From: JAKALQ01 sp963978265
GTDB lineage: Bacteria > Actinomycetota > Actinomycetes > S36-B12 > UBA5976
Length of the DNA: 9,410 nt
Direction: 5' to 3'
NCBI GenBank assembly: GCA_963978265.1
Contig: CAXBQV010000068.1
Location: 1 to 9,410 of the forward strand
The notes beneath the pieces are model-generated. The model was not told the origin of the DNA, did no database searches, and was given only the letters and a program-made list of their open reading frames with translations. A program made the position numbers and the translations under genes. Below, piece by piece: positions 1-6,233 of this stretch. Numbering within the stretch: the first letter of the stretch is position 1; each line of letters begins with the position of its first letter.

Positions 1-1082
1 GGAACACCACGGAACGCACTGCTGTCGGCGGATTCCGCTCGATTGTCACCGAGCACCCACAGCCCGTCGTGCATCCGCTGACGACGGTGGAACGGCTCCA
101 GCCGCAGTCCGATGGCGGCTGGCGAATCCGTGCGCGACGCACCGGATGGTGGATCGGCGGCACGCGAACGTTCACCGCCGATCAGGTGATCGTCGCGGCA
201 GGTACCTACAACACCCAGAAACTGCTGCATCGCATGAAGGACGACGGCACGCTGCCAGCGTTGTCGCCGACGCTCGGTGACCTCTCGCGCACGAACAGCG
301 AAGCACTCGTTGGCGCGATCTATCCGCGCGGCGTGCAACGGGACTTCTCGCGGGGAAGTGCCATCACCTCGTCGTTCCACATCAACGATCGGACTCATAT
401 CGAGCCGTGCAGGTACGGCCACGGATCGAACGCCATGGGTCTCCTGCAGACCTTTCTCACGAATGGTGCAACCCCGAAGGCCTCACGGCGGCAGTGGTTG
501 CGCAAAGCGCTCCGTCATCCACGTCAACTGTGGCAGTTGTTCGACGTCCGCGGCTGGAGCGAGCGCACGATCATCGCGCTCGTGATGCAGTCGATCGACT
601 CCTCAATTCACGTGCGCGGCATGCGTGGGCGGTTCGGTTGGAAACTCACCTCGACGAATGACGACGTCCGTCCGAATCCCACCTTCATCCCCGAAGCGCA
701 TCAGGTGGCGATCGCGATCGCCGAGAAGCACGGCGGCATGCCGGCAGGAACGGTCGCAGATCTGTTCGGCGCCCCGTTCACGGCCCACTTCGTCGGCGGC
801 TGTGTCATCGGTGACTCACCGCGCACTGGTGTCATCGATCCCTACCACCGCGCCTGGAACTATCCGACGCTCAGTATTGTCGACGGCTCCACGCTGACGG
901 CGAACCTCGGCGTCAATCCGTCGCTCACGATCACGGCACAAGCGGAACGGGCGATGTCCATGTGGCCGAACAAGGGGGAGTCGGACCAGCGACCCGCACA
1001 AGGCACCGCGTACCGCAAGGTGGCTGCAGTTGCGCCGAGGAATCCGGTGGTGCCGGCGCACGCCCCCGCCGCACTGCGATAA
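1..1082 (+). CDS. GMC-family oxidoreductase, cholesterol-oxidase (ChoD)-like, C-terminal part (5' end outside window)
   Basis: The frame is open from base 3 and ends at TAA 1080-1082, so 359 C-terminal residues are visible and the true start lies to the left. The FAD-binding N-terminus is missing. The visible part contains the AAGTYNTQKLL stretch typical of the FAD/substrate region, the block THIEPCRYGHGSNAMGLLQT, and the GMC C-terminal domain. The family's catalytic His-Asn pair is recognisable as the His of TAHFVGG (codon 786-788) and the Asn of GVNPSLTITAQAERA (codon 915-917). The order and wording of these blocks, and the C-terminal WPNKGE...RP tail, match my memory of mycobacterial ChoD and its relatives. 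Family members oxidise a 3-hydroxysteroid or other alcohol with FAD and O2 or another acceptor. The substrate here cannot be read from the sequence, and no steroid-catabolism neighbour is visible. A GMC oxidoreductase is near certain; cholesterol itself as substrate is not. Confidence 0.9.
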   Translation, partial: NTTERTAVGGFRSIVTEHPQPVVHPLTTVERLQPQSDGGWRIRARRTGWWIGGTRTFTADQVIVAAGTYNTQKLLHRMKDDGTLPALSPTLGDLSRTNSEALVGAIYPRGVQRDFSRGSAITSSFHINDRTHIEPCRYGHGSNAMGLLQTFLTNGATPKASRRQWLRKALRHPRQLWQLFDVRGWSERTIIALVMQSIDSSIHVRGMRGRFGWKLTSTNDDVRPNPTFIPEAHQVAIAIAEKHGGMPAGTVADLFGAPFTAHFVGGCVIGDSPRTGVIDPYHRAWNYPTLSIVDGSTLTANLGVNPSLTITAQAERAMSMWPNKGESDQRPAQGTAYRKVAAVAPRNPVVPAHAPAALR

Positions 1083-1083
1083 T
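1078..1083 (+). promoter_or_regulatory. Putative -10 box for a leaderless transcript of the micro-ORF at 1090
   Basis: GATAAT differs from TATAAT only at the first base and lies exactly 6 nt before the ATG at 1090, so a transcript starting at the A of ATG would be leaderless. The box includes the TAA stop of the upstream GMC gene. No clear -35 hexamer or Shine-Dalgarno is seen. The same 6-nt spacing occurs at trmB and the EamA gene in this window. Confidence 0.45.
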
Positions 1084-1089
1084 CCGTCC

Positions 1090-1176
1090 ATGACTCCGCG
1101 ATTCCGCCGCATCGTCACGTTGATCGTGCTGTTCGGCTTCATCGCGCTCACCGCGCTCGCGAATTTCGTCGGCTAG
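1090..1176 (+). CDS. Putative 28-residue single-pass membrane peptide (too short for usual gene calling)
   Basis: ATG at 1090 opens a 28-codon frame ending at TAG 1174-1176. The peptide starts with a basic segment (MTPRFRR), followed by about 19 hydrophobic residues (residues 8-26, IVTLIVLFGFIALTALA plus N and F). This is the shape of a one-helix membrane peptide with a cytoplasmic positive N-terminus. It begins 7 bp after the stop of the GMC gene and has a near-consensus -10 box placed for leaderless transcription. Its stop overlaps the stop of the convergent MFS gene within one CTAG, so the frame exactly fills the gap between two genes. I recognise no family and cannot assign a function. 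It could be a chance frame, but chance hydrophobicity, a proper start and the promoter spacing together argue for a real gene. Confidence 0.5.
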   Translation: MTPRFRRIVTLIVLFGFIALTALANFVG

Positions 1177-2321
1177 GCGGGATTCGGCACCGGACGCCAC
1201 TGCGCAACGGCGAGCGCTGCCCCGAACAGCATCGGCACCACGATGAACGCGGCATGGATGCCGACGGCGTCGCCGAGCACCCCGAGGACGAACGGCATCG
1301 AACCTCCGGCCAGGCCGGCAGCAAGCGATGATCGGGCAGCCGCTTCCTCCAGCATGCCCGGCGCAGATGTGAGCATCCGGCTCATGCCGACGGGGAAGTG
1401 CACGCCGATACCGAGGCCGATGACGAACATCGACGCCAGCATCACAACCGCACTGTGGGTGAACCACATGGGGAACCACATGAGCAACGACAGTGCGATC
1501 GCGAGTGAGAACAGCCGTTGCATCGAGAAGCGCCGCAAGAGGGGGCTGGCGGCCGCGCGACTCAGCGTCATGCCGATGGCGACGGCCGACAGAGCCGCTG
1601 TTGCGACGGCCGACGATACGTGCGCGCGATCCCGTACGAGATCACCGGCCCACATCATGAAGCAGAACTCGGCGCCGATGCAGAGAGCCAGTGCGAGCCA
1701 TGCCCACCAATAGCGGGCAGGCAGTCGTGCGTGATGGTGCTCATGCGGTGGTGCGGAGATGTTCAGTGCATCGCCGGGGCCGCGGAACAGTCGACCGATG
1801 GCGAAGAGCGTGATGCCGGTGATGAGGGCGAACCGCCAGTTCACCTCGAGCGCGACGAGGCCACCCATCAAGAGCGGGGCAACGAGGCCGGCAAAGGCGG
1901 CACCCGCATTCGACTCGGCAATCGCCGACGGCCCGTGCTCGCGGTGATGCAAGGTGAGAAAGGCGTTCATCGGGTTCGTCAGCATCGAGCCACCGAACCC
2001 GATGCAGAAACCACCGGGGATCGAGATGAACGGGTTGGGTCCGAAGGTGAGGAGCAGCACGCCGCCGCCGACGAGCACCGAGCCGACCTCAATCGCGCGT
2101 GCGCGACCGAATCGGTTCGTGATGCGCTCGCCGATGAGGCCGAGCGCGACGATGCCGAGCGACATGGAAACCGAATGCAGCGAACCGACCGTGCGTGAGT
2201 AGTCGTGCTCATCCCGGATGAGGAGCAGGGCAGGACCGACGCTGTACAGCGCCCAGACGTACGAAAGCAGTGTGATGTAGCAGTAGATCGTCAGCCGATC
2301 CCGACGGAATCGCTCAGCCAA
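1173..2321 (-). CDS. Major facilitator superfamily (MFS) transporter
   Basis: This is a 382-residue, strongly hydrophobic inner-membrane protein consistent with about 12 helices in two halves. Residues 64-76 (GERITNRFGRARA) resemble MFS motif A between helices 2 and 3. The middle loop near residues 190-205 is polar and contains a short His cluster (HEHHH, 193-197). The chosen start is TTG at 2319-2321, which overlaps the end of serC by 8 bp. It keeps the full basic N-terminus before helix 1, and a weak GGTGG lies 9 nt upstream. Such an overlap implies co-transcription and probably translational coupling with serC. The family is proton- or solute-coupled secondary transport. The closest style is the CynX/NimT- or sugar-like uncharacterised actinobacterial MFS, but the substrate cannot be inferred. 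Its 3' end shares a CTAG with the convergent micro-ORF. Confidence 0.9.
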   Translation of the reverse strand: MAERFRRDRLTIYCYITLLSYVWALYSVGPALLLIRDEHDYSRTVGSLHSVSMSLGIVALGLIGERITNRFGRARAIEVGSVLVGGGVLLLTFGPNPFISIPGGFCIGFGGSMLTNPMNAFLTLHHREHGPSAIAESNAGAAFAGLVAPLLMGGLVALEVNWRFALITGITLFAIGRLFRGPGDALNISAPPHEHHHARLPARYWWAWLALALCIGAEFCFMMWAGDLVRDRAHVSSAVATAALSAVAIGMTLSRAAASPLLRRFSMQRLFSLAIALSLLMWFPMWFTHSAVVMLASMFVIGLGIGVHFPVGMSRMLTSAPGMLEEAAARSSLAAGLAGGSMPFVLGVLGDAVGIHAAFIVVPMLFGAALAVAQWRPVPNPA

Positions 2322-3444
2322 GTTGTGCGACCACCCAGTCGATGCACTTTGTCAACTGGCGGACATCCGCTGGGTCCACCGCTGGGAACACCGAGATCCG
2401 CAGCTGGTTCTTGCCCAGTTTGCGATAGGGCTCGGTGTCGACGATGCCGTTCGCGCGCAGCGCTTTCGAGATGGCGCTCGCATCGATCGCGTCGTCGAAG
2501 TTGATGGTTGCGACGACGCCCGAACGCTTGGACGTGTCGGTGACGTAAGGCGTTGCGAAAGGCGACGCTTCAGCCCAGTCGTAGATGTGGTTCGACGACT
2601 CGCTGGTGCGCGCAGTCGTCCATGCAAGGCCACCGTTCGCATTGAACCAGTCGATCTGCTCGGCCATCATGACAATCGTGGCCAGTGCCGGCGTGTTGTA
2701 CGTCTGGTCGAGCGCAGAGTTCTCAATCGCGGTGACAAGATCGAGAAACGCCGGGATGTAGCGGCCGCTCTCCTTGATCTTCGTAGCGCGTTCAAGCGCA
2801 GCTGGTGACATGAGCGCAAACCAGAGTCCGCCGTCGGATGCGAAGCACTTCTGTGGCGCGAAGTAGTACACATCGGTCTCGGTGATATCGACATGCAGGC
2901 CACCAGCGCCGGATGTGGCGTCGATGATGTGCAGTGCGTCGGGATCTGTTCCGCTCGGTCGTTTCGGCGTGACGGCGACTCCCGTGGATGTTTCGTTGTG
3001 CGGCGTCGCGTATGCATCGAGACCCGGAGCGGGTGCGAAGACTGGCGCGTCACCGGGTTCACTCGTGATGACCGACATCTCTCCGAGGAAGGGCGCAGCC
3101 TTGGCGGATGAGGCGAACTTGGAGCCGAATTCGCCGAAGGAGAGGAACTGTGCGCGGTCGCGGAGCAGGCCGAAGGTGGCGACTTCCCAGAACGCAGTGG
3201 AACCGCCATTGCCCAGGACGACTTCGTACCCGTCGGGCAGTTGGAACAGGTCGCGCAGCCCTGCACGGACACGGCCGACCTGCGCCTTCACCGGCTTCTG
3301 GCGGTGCGAAGTGCCCATCACATGCGTGATCGTCGACAGCGCCGCAAGCTGTTCCGGTCGCACCTTCGACGGGCCGGCGCCGAAGCGGCCGTCCACCGGT
3401 TTGAGGTCTGCGGGGATGACGAGCGTGGTGGGGTCGACGGTCAT
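2314..3444 (-). CDS. serC: Phosphoserine aminotransferase, actinobacterial type
   Basis: SerC converts 3-phosphohydroxypyruvate and glutamate to O-phosphoserine and 2-oxoglutarate, the second step of serine synthesis, using pyridoxal phosphate in the cytoplasm. The 376-residue protein has the class V aminotransferase pattern: a phosphate/substrate loop FGAGPSKVRPEQL (21-33), SHRQKPVK (47-53 region), GNGGSTAFWEV, in which Trp86 should stack on the cofactor ring, IIDATSGAGG with Asp175 contacting the pyridine nitrogen, and FAPQKCFASDGG with the Schiff-base Lys199. Length and wording fit the actinobacterial SerC subgroup rather than the E. coli one. ATG 3442-3444 is preceded by GGAAG nine bases upstream. 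The MFS gene begins inside its 3' end. The gene is transcribed away from pdxH, whose product makes the PLP cofactor that SerC needs. Confidence 0.96.
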   Translation of the reverse strand: MTVDPTTLVIPADLKPVDGRFGAGPSKVRPEQLAALSTITHVMGTSHRQKPVKAQVGRVRAGLRDLFQLPDGYEVVLGNGGSTAFWEVATFGLLRDRAQFLSFGEFGSKFASSAKAAPFLGEMSVITSEPGDAPVFAPAPGLDAYATPHNETSTGVAVTPKRPSGTDPDALHIIDATSGAGGLHVDITETDVYYFAPQKCFASDGGLWFALMSPAALERATKIKESGRYIPAFLDLVTAIENSALDQTYNTPALATIVMMAEQIDWFNANGGLAWTTARTSESSNHIYDWAEASPFATPYVTDTSKRSGVVATINFDDAIDASAISKALRANGIVDTEPYRKLGKNQLRISVFPAVDPADVRQLTKCIDWVVAQLG

Positions 3445-3453
3445 GGTGGCCTA

Positions 3454-3458
3454 CTTCC
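3454..3458 (-). promoter_or_regulatory. Shine-Dalgarno of serC
   Basis: On the minus strand GGAAG lies 9 nt upstream of the serC ATG (3444). It supports this start and indicates that serC mRNA has a 5' leader, unlike the apparently leaderless starts of trmB and the EamA gene. Confidence 0.5.
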
Positions 3459-3486
3459 GTGGAATGCACCGCCAATTCTTCCGCAT

Positions 3487-3508
3487 CGGGTTTCGGGATC
3501 GAAACCCG
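3487..3508. promoter_or_regulatory. Perfect 9-bp dyad / hairpin in the serC-pdxH divergent spacer
   Basis: The arm CGGGTTTCG (3487-3495) and its exact reverse complement CGAAACCCG (3500-3508) are separated by GGAT. The dyad centre (3497.5) is within 3 bp of the middle of the 111-bp spacer 3445-3555. It lies 42 bp from the serC ATG and 47 bp from the pdxH ATG. There is no T-run on either side, and the genes diverge, so an intrinsic terminator is unlikely. A shared operator, or a hairpin in one leader, is more plausible. The regulator is unknown. The rest of the spacer holds no clear -35/-10 pair that I would defend. Confidence 0.6.
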
Positions 3509-3555
3509 CCCCCCGAACCGGACTGCACACGTGCTGTTCGTGGTGGAATATCGGC

Positions 3556-4212
3556 ATGCCCGACTACGCAGAACTCCGCATCACCTACTCGAAGTCGACG
3601 CTGAATGAGGCGGATGTCACAGCGGATCCGCTCGCCCAGTTCGAGCGCTGGTTTGCACAGGCACGCGATGTGATCGAGGAACCGAATGCGATGGTGTGCT
3701 CGACGGTGAACGGCGCCGGTGAGGTGTCGAGCCGAAGTGTGCTGCTCAAAGGTGCGGACGAACGCGGATTCACGTTCTTCACGAACTACCAATCGCGCAA
3801 GGGCCGCGATCTGGCGGAGAACCCGAATGTGTCGCTGCTGTTCCCGTGGTACGACCTGCATCGGCAGGTGATCGTGCGCGGTGTTGCCGAGCGCGTCGCC
3901 CGGGAGGAGACCGAGACCTACTTCCGCAGCCGTCCGCACGGTTCGCGCGTGGGTGCGTGGGCGAGTGCGCAGTCGACGGTGCTGCACGGTCGGGAGGAAC
4001 TCGAAGCGCGGTTTGCCGCGGCGGATGCGCAGTATCCGGAGGGATCAGACGTCCCGGTCCCGGACTACTGGGGTGGGTTCCTCGTGCGTGCCCAGGTCGT
4101 TGAATTCTGGGCAGGTCGCGCGAATCGGCTGCACGACCGACTTCGGTACACCGCGCCGATCATCGGCGCACCGCTCAACACCGAGTGGACGCTGGAACGT
4201 CTCAGCCCTTGA
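3556..4212 (+). CDS. pdxH: Pyridoxine/pyridoxamine 5'-phosphate oxidase
   Basis: PdxH is an FMN enzyme that oxidises pyridoxine or pyridoxamine 5'-phosphate to PLP with O2; it acts in cofactor salvage. The 218-residue product matches the usual family length. FMN-site blocks are SSRSVLLKG (58-66) and FFTNYQSRKGRDL (74-86). The RPHGSRVGAWASAQST stretch (126-141) is the family signature, and the C-terminal EFWAGRANRLHDRLRY (183-198) contains the substrate-binding Arg191 and His193 that correspond to Arg197 and His199 of E. coli PdxH. The ATG at 3556 is chosen because homology begins there; the frame is open much further upstream, but that part is antisense to serC. Upstream, GGTGG at 3542-3546 may act as ribosome site; alternatively TGGAAT (3544-3549) sits exactly 6 nt before the ATG, a poor -10 match. 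The 3' end overlaps the convergent phr gene by 11 bp. Confidence 0.95.
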   Translation: MPDYAELRITYSKSTLNEADVTADPLAQFERWFAQARDVIEEPNAMVCSTVNGAGEVSSRSVLLKGADERGFTFFTNYQSRKGRDLAENPNVSLLFPWYDLHRQVIVRGVAERVAREETETYFRSRPHGSRVGAWASAQSTVLHGREELEARFAAADAQYPEGSDVPVPDYWGGFLVRAQVVEFWAGRANRLHDRLRYTAPIIGAPLNTEWTLERLSP

Positions 4213-5533
4213 TGTCGCTATAACGGCGCAGGGCCTCGTCGCGCTCCACCGCATGGTCGACGATCCGCTCCGGATAGCCGTTGCTGTATCCGTCGATGAG
4301 ATCCCACGGCTCATGGGCCTGCTTGCCCGCGATATGCGCGAGTTCCGGGATGTAGCGACGCACGTAGTCCCCATCGGGGTCGAAGCGGAGGCCCTGCGTG
4401 ACCGGGTTGAAGATACGGAAATAGGGGGCTGCATCGGTCCCGCAGCCGGCCGTCCACTGCCATCCGTGCTGGTTGCTCGCGAGATCGAAATCACGCAGCC
4501 AGCGGGCGAACCATGCGGCACCGAATTGCCACTCGAGGTGCAGATCCTTCACAAGGAAGGACGCGACCACCATGCGCACGCGGTTGTGCATCCAACCCTC
4601 GGCGAGCAACTGCCGCATGCCGGCATCGACGAATGGGAAACCGGTCCTGCCCTTCGACCAGGCGTCGAACCGCGCTTCGGCGGTCTTGCCGGTGTCGTAC
4701 TGCATGCCCGCGAAGCGCTCGTCGAAGTACTCGGTTGCGGTGCGGGGGTTGTGCCACAGCACATCCGCGTAGAACTCTCGCCAGCAGATCTCCTTGCGGA
4801 ACACCTCGTGACCCTTTTCGTCGCCGAGTCCTGCGAGCAGGGTGCGTGGGTGTACTTCCCCGAATCGCAAGGGTGCGCTGAGTTGCGAAGTGCCGTCGAG
4901 GTCGGCGCGGTCTCGGTGGTCTGCGTAGTCCGAGAGGCCGTGCTCTCGGAACCACTGCCAACGCGCGAGCGCTGCGAGTTCGCCGGCGGCCGGCAGCCGC
5001 AACGTCCCGAGGTCGTCATCGTCCGGAATCGCATCAGCATTGAGACCGATGAACTCCGTCGTCGCATGCGTTGCCGGACTGCGCCAGCCGTGCGCGAGCC
5101 ATCCTTTGTAGTACGGCGTGTAGACGCGGTACGGAGTTCCGTCCGCCTTGAGCACTCGACCGGGTGCGACGGCGTAGGGCGAACCGGTGCGCACGAGTGG
5201 AACCTGCAGGGCCTGTTCCACTGCGGCGTCCCGCACTCGGCCGTAGTTGCCGTAGTCCGCACTGATGTGTACGGCCTCGGCCTCGATTTCGCGGGCGAGC
5301 GCCGGAATGACGGTCAGCGGATCACCGACGCGCACGCACAGTCTGCCGTCGAGCTGTTCATTGAGTGCGCGAACCGATCGATATAGGTAGGTGCGTGAAA
5401 CTGCTTCGTTGCCGGCCAACTGCTTCGGATCGAACACGAACACCGGCAGCACCTCGCCATGTGCGGCAGCCTCGGTGAGTGCTGGATGGTCGCTCAGGCG
5501 AAGGTCTCGCCGGAACCACATGATCGATGGCAT
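4202..5533 (-). CDS. phr: Deoxyribodipyrimidine photo-lyase (class I CPD photolyase / cryptochrome family)
   Basis: This flavoenzyme uses blue light to split cyclobutane pyrimidine dimers in DNA. The 443-residue protein has the N-terminal alpha/beta antenna domain (MWFRRDLRLSDHPAL, 5-19) and the C-terminal FAD domain: TSQLSAPLRFGEVHPR (215-230), EICWREFYADVLWHNP (248-263), GRTGFPFVDAGMRQL and WMHNRVRM (314-321), and HGWQWTAGCGTDAAPYFRIF. Asn354 corresponds to E. coli Asn378, next to flavin N5, which favours repair photolyase over plant-type cryptochrome. Trp358 and Trp335 match E. coli Trp382 and Trp359 by spacing; the outer Trp306 position appears to be Tyr279. The antenna pigment cannot be told from the sequence. 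It starts 3 bp after trmB with a strong GGAAGGA site, so it is the second gene of a trmB-phr operon. The 3' end overlaps convergent pdxH. Confidence 0.95.
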   Translation of the reverse strand: MPSIMWFRRDLRLSDHPALTEAAAHGEVLPVFVFDPKQLAGNEAVSRTYLYRSVRALNEQLDGRLCVRVGDPLTVIPALAREIEAEAVHISADYGNYGRVRDAAVEQALQVPLVRTGSPYAVAPGRVLKADGTPYRVYTPYYKGWLAHGWRSPATHATTEFIGLNADAIPDDDDLGTLRLPAAGELAALARWQWFREHGLSDYADHRDRADLDGTSQLSAPLRFGEVHPRTLLAGLGDEKGHEVFRKEICWREFYADVLWHNPRTATEYFDERFAGMQYDTGKTAEARFDAWSKGRTGFPFVDAGMRQLLAEGWMHNRVRMVVASFLVKDLHLEWQFGAAWFARWLRDFDLASNQHGWQWTAGCGTDAAPYFRIFNPVTQGLRFDPDGDYVRRYIPELAHIAGKQAHEPWDLIDGYSNGYPERIVDHAVERDEALRRYSDIKG

Positions 5534-5536
5534 GGC

Positions 5537-6202
5537 CTAATCCTTCCGCACGGCGATGAGGTCCGTAATGCTCCGGCCCGCAGCAATGCCCCGCATTTCG
5601 AATTTCGTCCGCGGACGCTCGGCGCGGCTCGCCAGTGGGAGATGTGCACCCTCGGGCAGGAGATCGAAGGCGGGGTGCGCATGCAGGTCGGTCCGGGCTG
5701 TCTCGGCGTAGTCCTGCCAGTCGGTGGCGAAATGCAGGAAGCCCCCGGGCACGAGTTTCCTTGCGAGGACGTCGAGGTGCTCGGCATTGATGATCCGCCG
5801 CTTGTGATGCTTCTTCTTCGGCCAGGGATCGGGGAAGTACGCACGCACACCGACGATCGATCGATCGGGCAGAACGTCGTGCAGCAAGGTGAGCGCATCG
5901 CCTTCGATGACGCGCACATTGGTGAGCTGCTGTTGTTCGAGCAGCGCGAGGAGTCGACCGACGCCCGGTGTGTGCACGTCGATTGCGAGAATACCGACTT
6001 CTGGGTGTGCTCTGGCCTGCTCGGCGGTGGCATCACCCATGCCGAATCCGATGTCGAGAATCACGCGGTTACTACTGAAATGTTTCGACAGTGGAACGGA
6101 TTCATGCAGTTCAACAAGGTATGCACTGCTGGTAATGGCAGCGACTTGTTCCTTCGAATAGCGACCGCGACGGGGCTTGAACGTCTGGATCCGTCGGTGC
6201 AT
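5537..6202 (-). CDS. trmB: tRNA (guanine-N7-)-methyltransferase
   Basis: TrmB methylates G46 in the variable loop of many tRNAs with S-adenosylmethionine. The 221-residue protein shows the usual order: a basic N-terminal RTF-like segment (TFKPRRGRYS, 7-16), the SAM-binding motif LDIGFGMGDATAE (49-61), the acidic ribose-binding end of the next strand (LAIDVHTPGVGRLL, 72-85), the hallmark FPDPWPKKKHHKRR (123-136), and TKFEMRG (199-205), which in the family is TKFExRG. All key residues are present and the length is normal. ATG 6200-6202 is chosen because the basic N-terminus follows at once and a TACGAT box lies exactly 6 nt upstream, with no Shine-Dalgarno, indicating a leaderless message. It is the first gene of an operon with phr, and diverges from the EamA transporter gene across only 31 bp. 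Confidence 0.96.
   Translation of the reverse strand: MHRRIQTFKPRRGRYSKEQVAAITSSAYLVELHESVPLSKHFSSNRVILDIGFGMGDATAEQARAHPEVGILAIDVHTPGVGRLLALLEQQQLTNVRVIEGDALTLLHDVLPDRSIVGVRAYFPDPWPKKKHHKRRIINAEHLDVLARKLVPGGFLHFATDWQDYAETARTDLHAHPAFDLLPEGAHLPLASRAERPRTKFEMRGIAAGRSITDLIAVRKD
5541..5547 (-). promoter_or_regulatory. Shine-Dalgarno of phr, inside the end of trmB
   Basis: On the minus strand GGAAGGA ends 7 nt before the phr ATG (5533). It overlaps the last codons of trmB (…CGG AAG GAT TAG). It fixes the phr start and shows that translation of phr is initiated independently, or by re-initiation, on a shared trmB-phr transcript. Confidence 0.75.
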
Positions 6203-6208
6203 GCGTAC

Positions 6209-6214
6209 ATCGTA
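6209..6214 (-). promoter_or_regulatory. Putative -10 box of a leaderless trmB promoter
   Basis: TACGAT on the minus strand fits the actinobacterial TANNNT pattern. Six bases separate it from the trmB ATG, so transcription would start at, or within a base of, the A of the start codon. No ribosome-binding site lies between. The -35 region would fall within the first codons of the divergent EamA gene; no convincing -35 hexamer is visible. Confidence 0.55.
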
Positions 6215-6221
6215 ATTCTGC

Positions 6222-6227
6222 TAGCGT
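6222..6227 (+). promoter_or_regulatory. Putative -10 box of a leaderless EamA-gene promoter
   Basis: TAGCGT fits TANNNT and is preceded by TGC, a partial extended -10. Exactly six bases separate it from the GTG at 6234, consistent with a message that begins at the start codon. Its -35 region would lie around the trmB start codon, so the two divergent promoters interleave within about 31 bp. Confidence 0.55.
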
Positions 6228-6233
6228 CGTCAC

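Noticed and set aside
707..722. Perfect 16-bp palindrome GGCGATCGCGATCGCC, two overlapping GCGATCGC octamers as in cyanobacterial HIP1
   Set aside because: It lies in the GMC gene and simply encodes alternating Ala-Ile codons (VAIAIAE). One occurrence in a high-GC gene does not indicate a HIP1-type repeat system.
1518..2198. A + strand open frame of 226 codons opposite the MFS gene
   Set aside because: It has the same compositional phase effect, and its translation is a charged, low-complexity product with no family features.
3487..3508. The spacer hairpin as a tRNA T-arm remnant or attachment site
   Set aside because: The minus strand has a TTCGATCCC-like loop, but no 5-bp stem with a 7-nt T-loop can be drawn, and there is no acceptor stem, CCA or integrase nearby.
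3528..3533. CACGTG hexamer in the serC-pdxH spacer as an operator
   Set aside because: It is only six bases, its flanks are not symmetric, and there is no second copy. It is too weak to call.
3881..5386. A 501-codon open frame on the + strand, running from within pdxH across phr
   Set aside because: Its first codon positions coincide with the third positions of phr codons, which are mostly G or C, so T-initial stop codons are rare there by composition. The translation shows no domain, while phr on the other strand is fully recognisable.
5854..5867. Short tandem run CGATCGATCGATCG
   Set aside because: It encodes DRSI of TrmB in frame. Three and a half units of a 4-mer are within chance in this composition.
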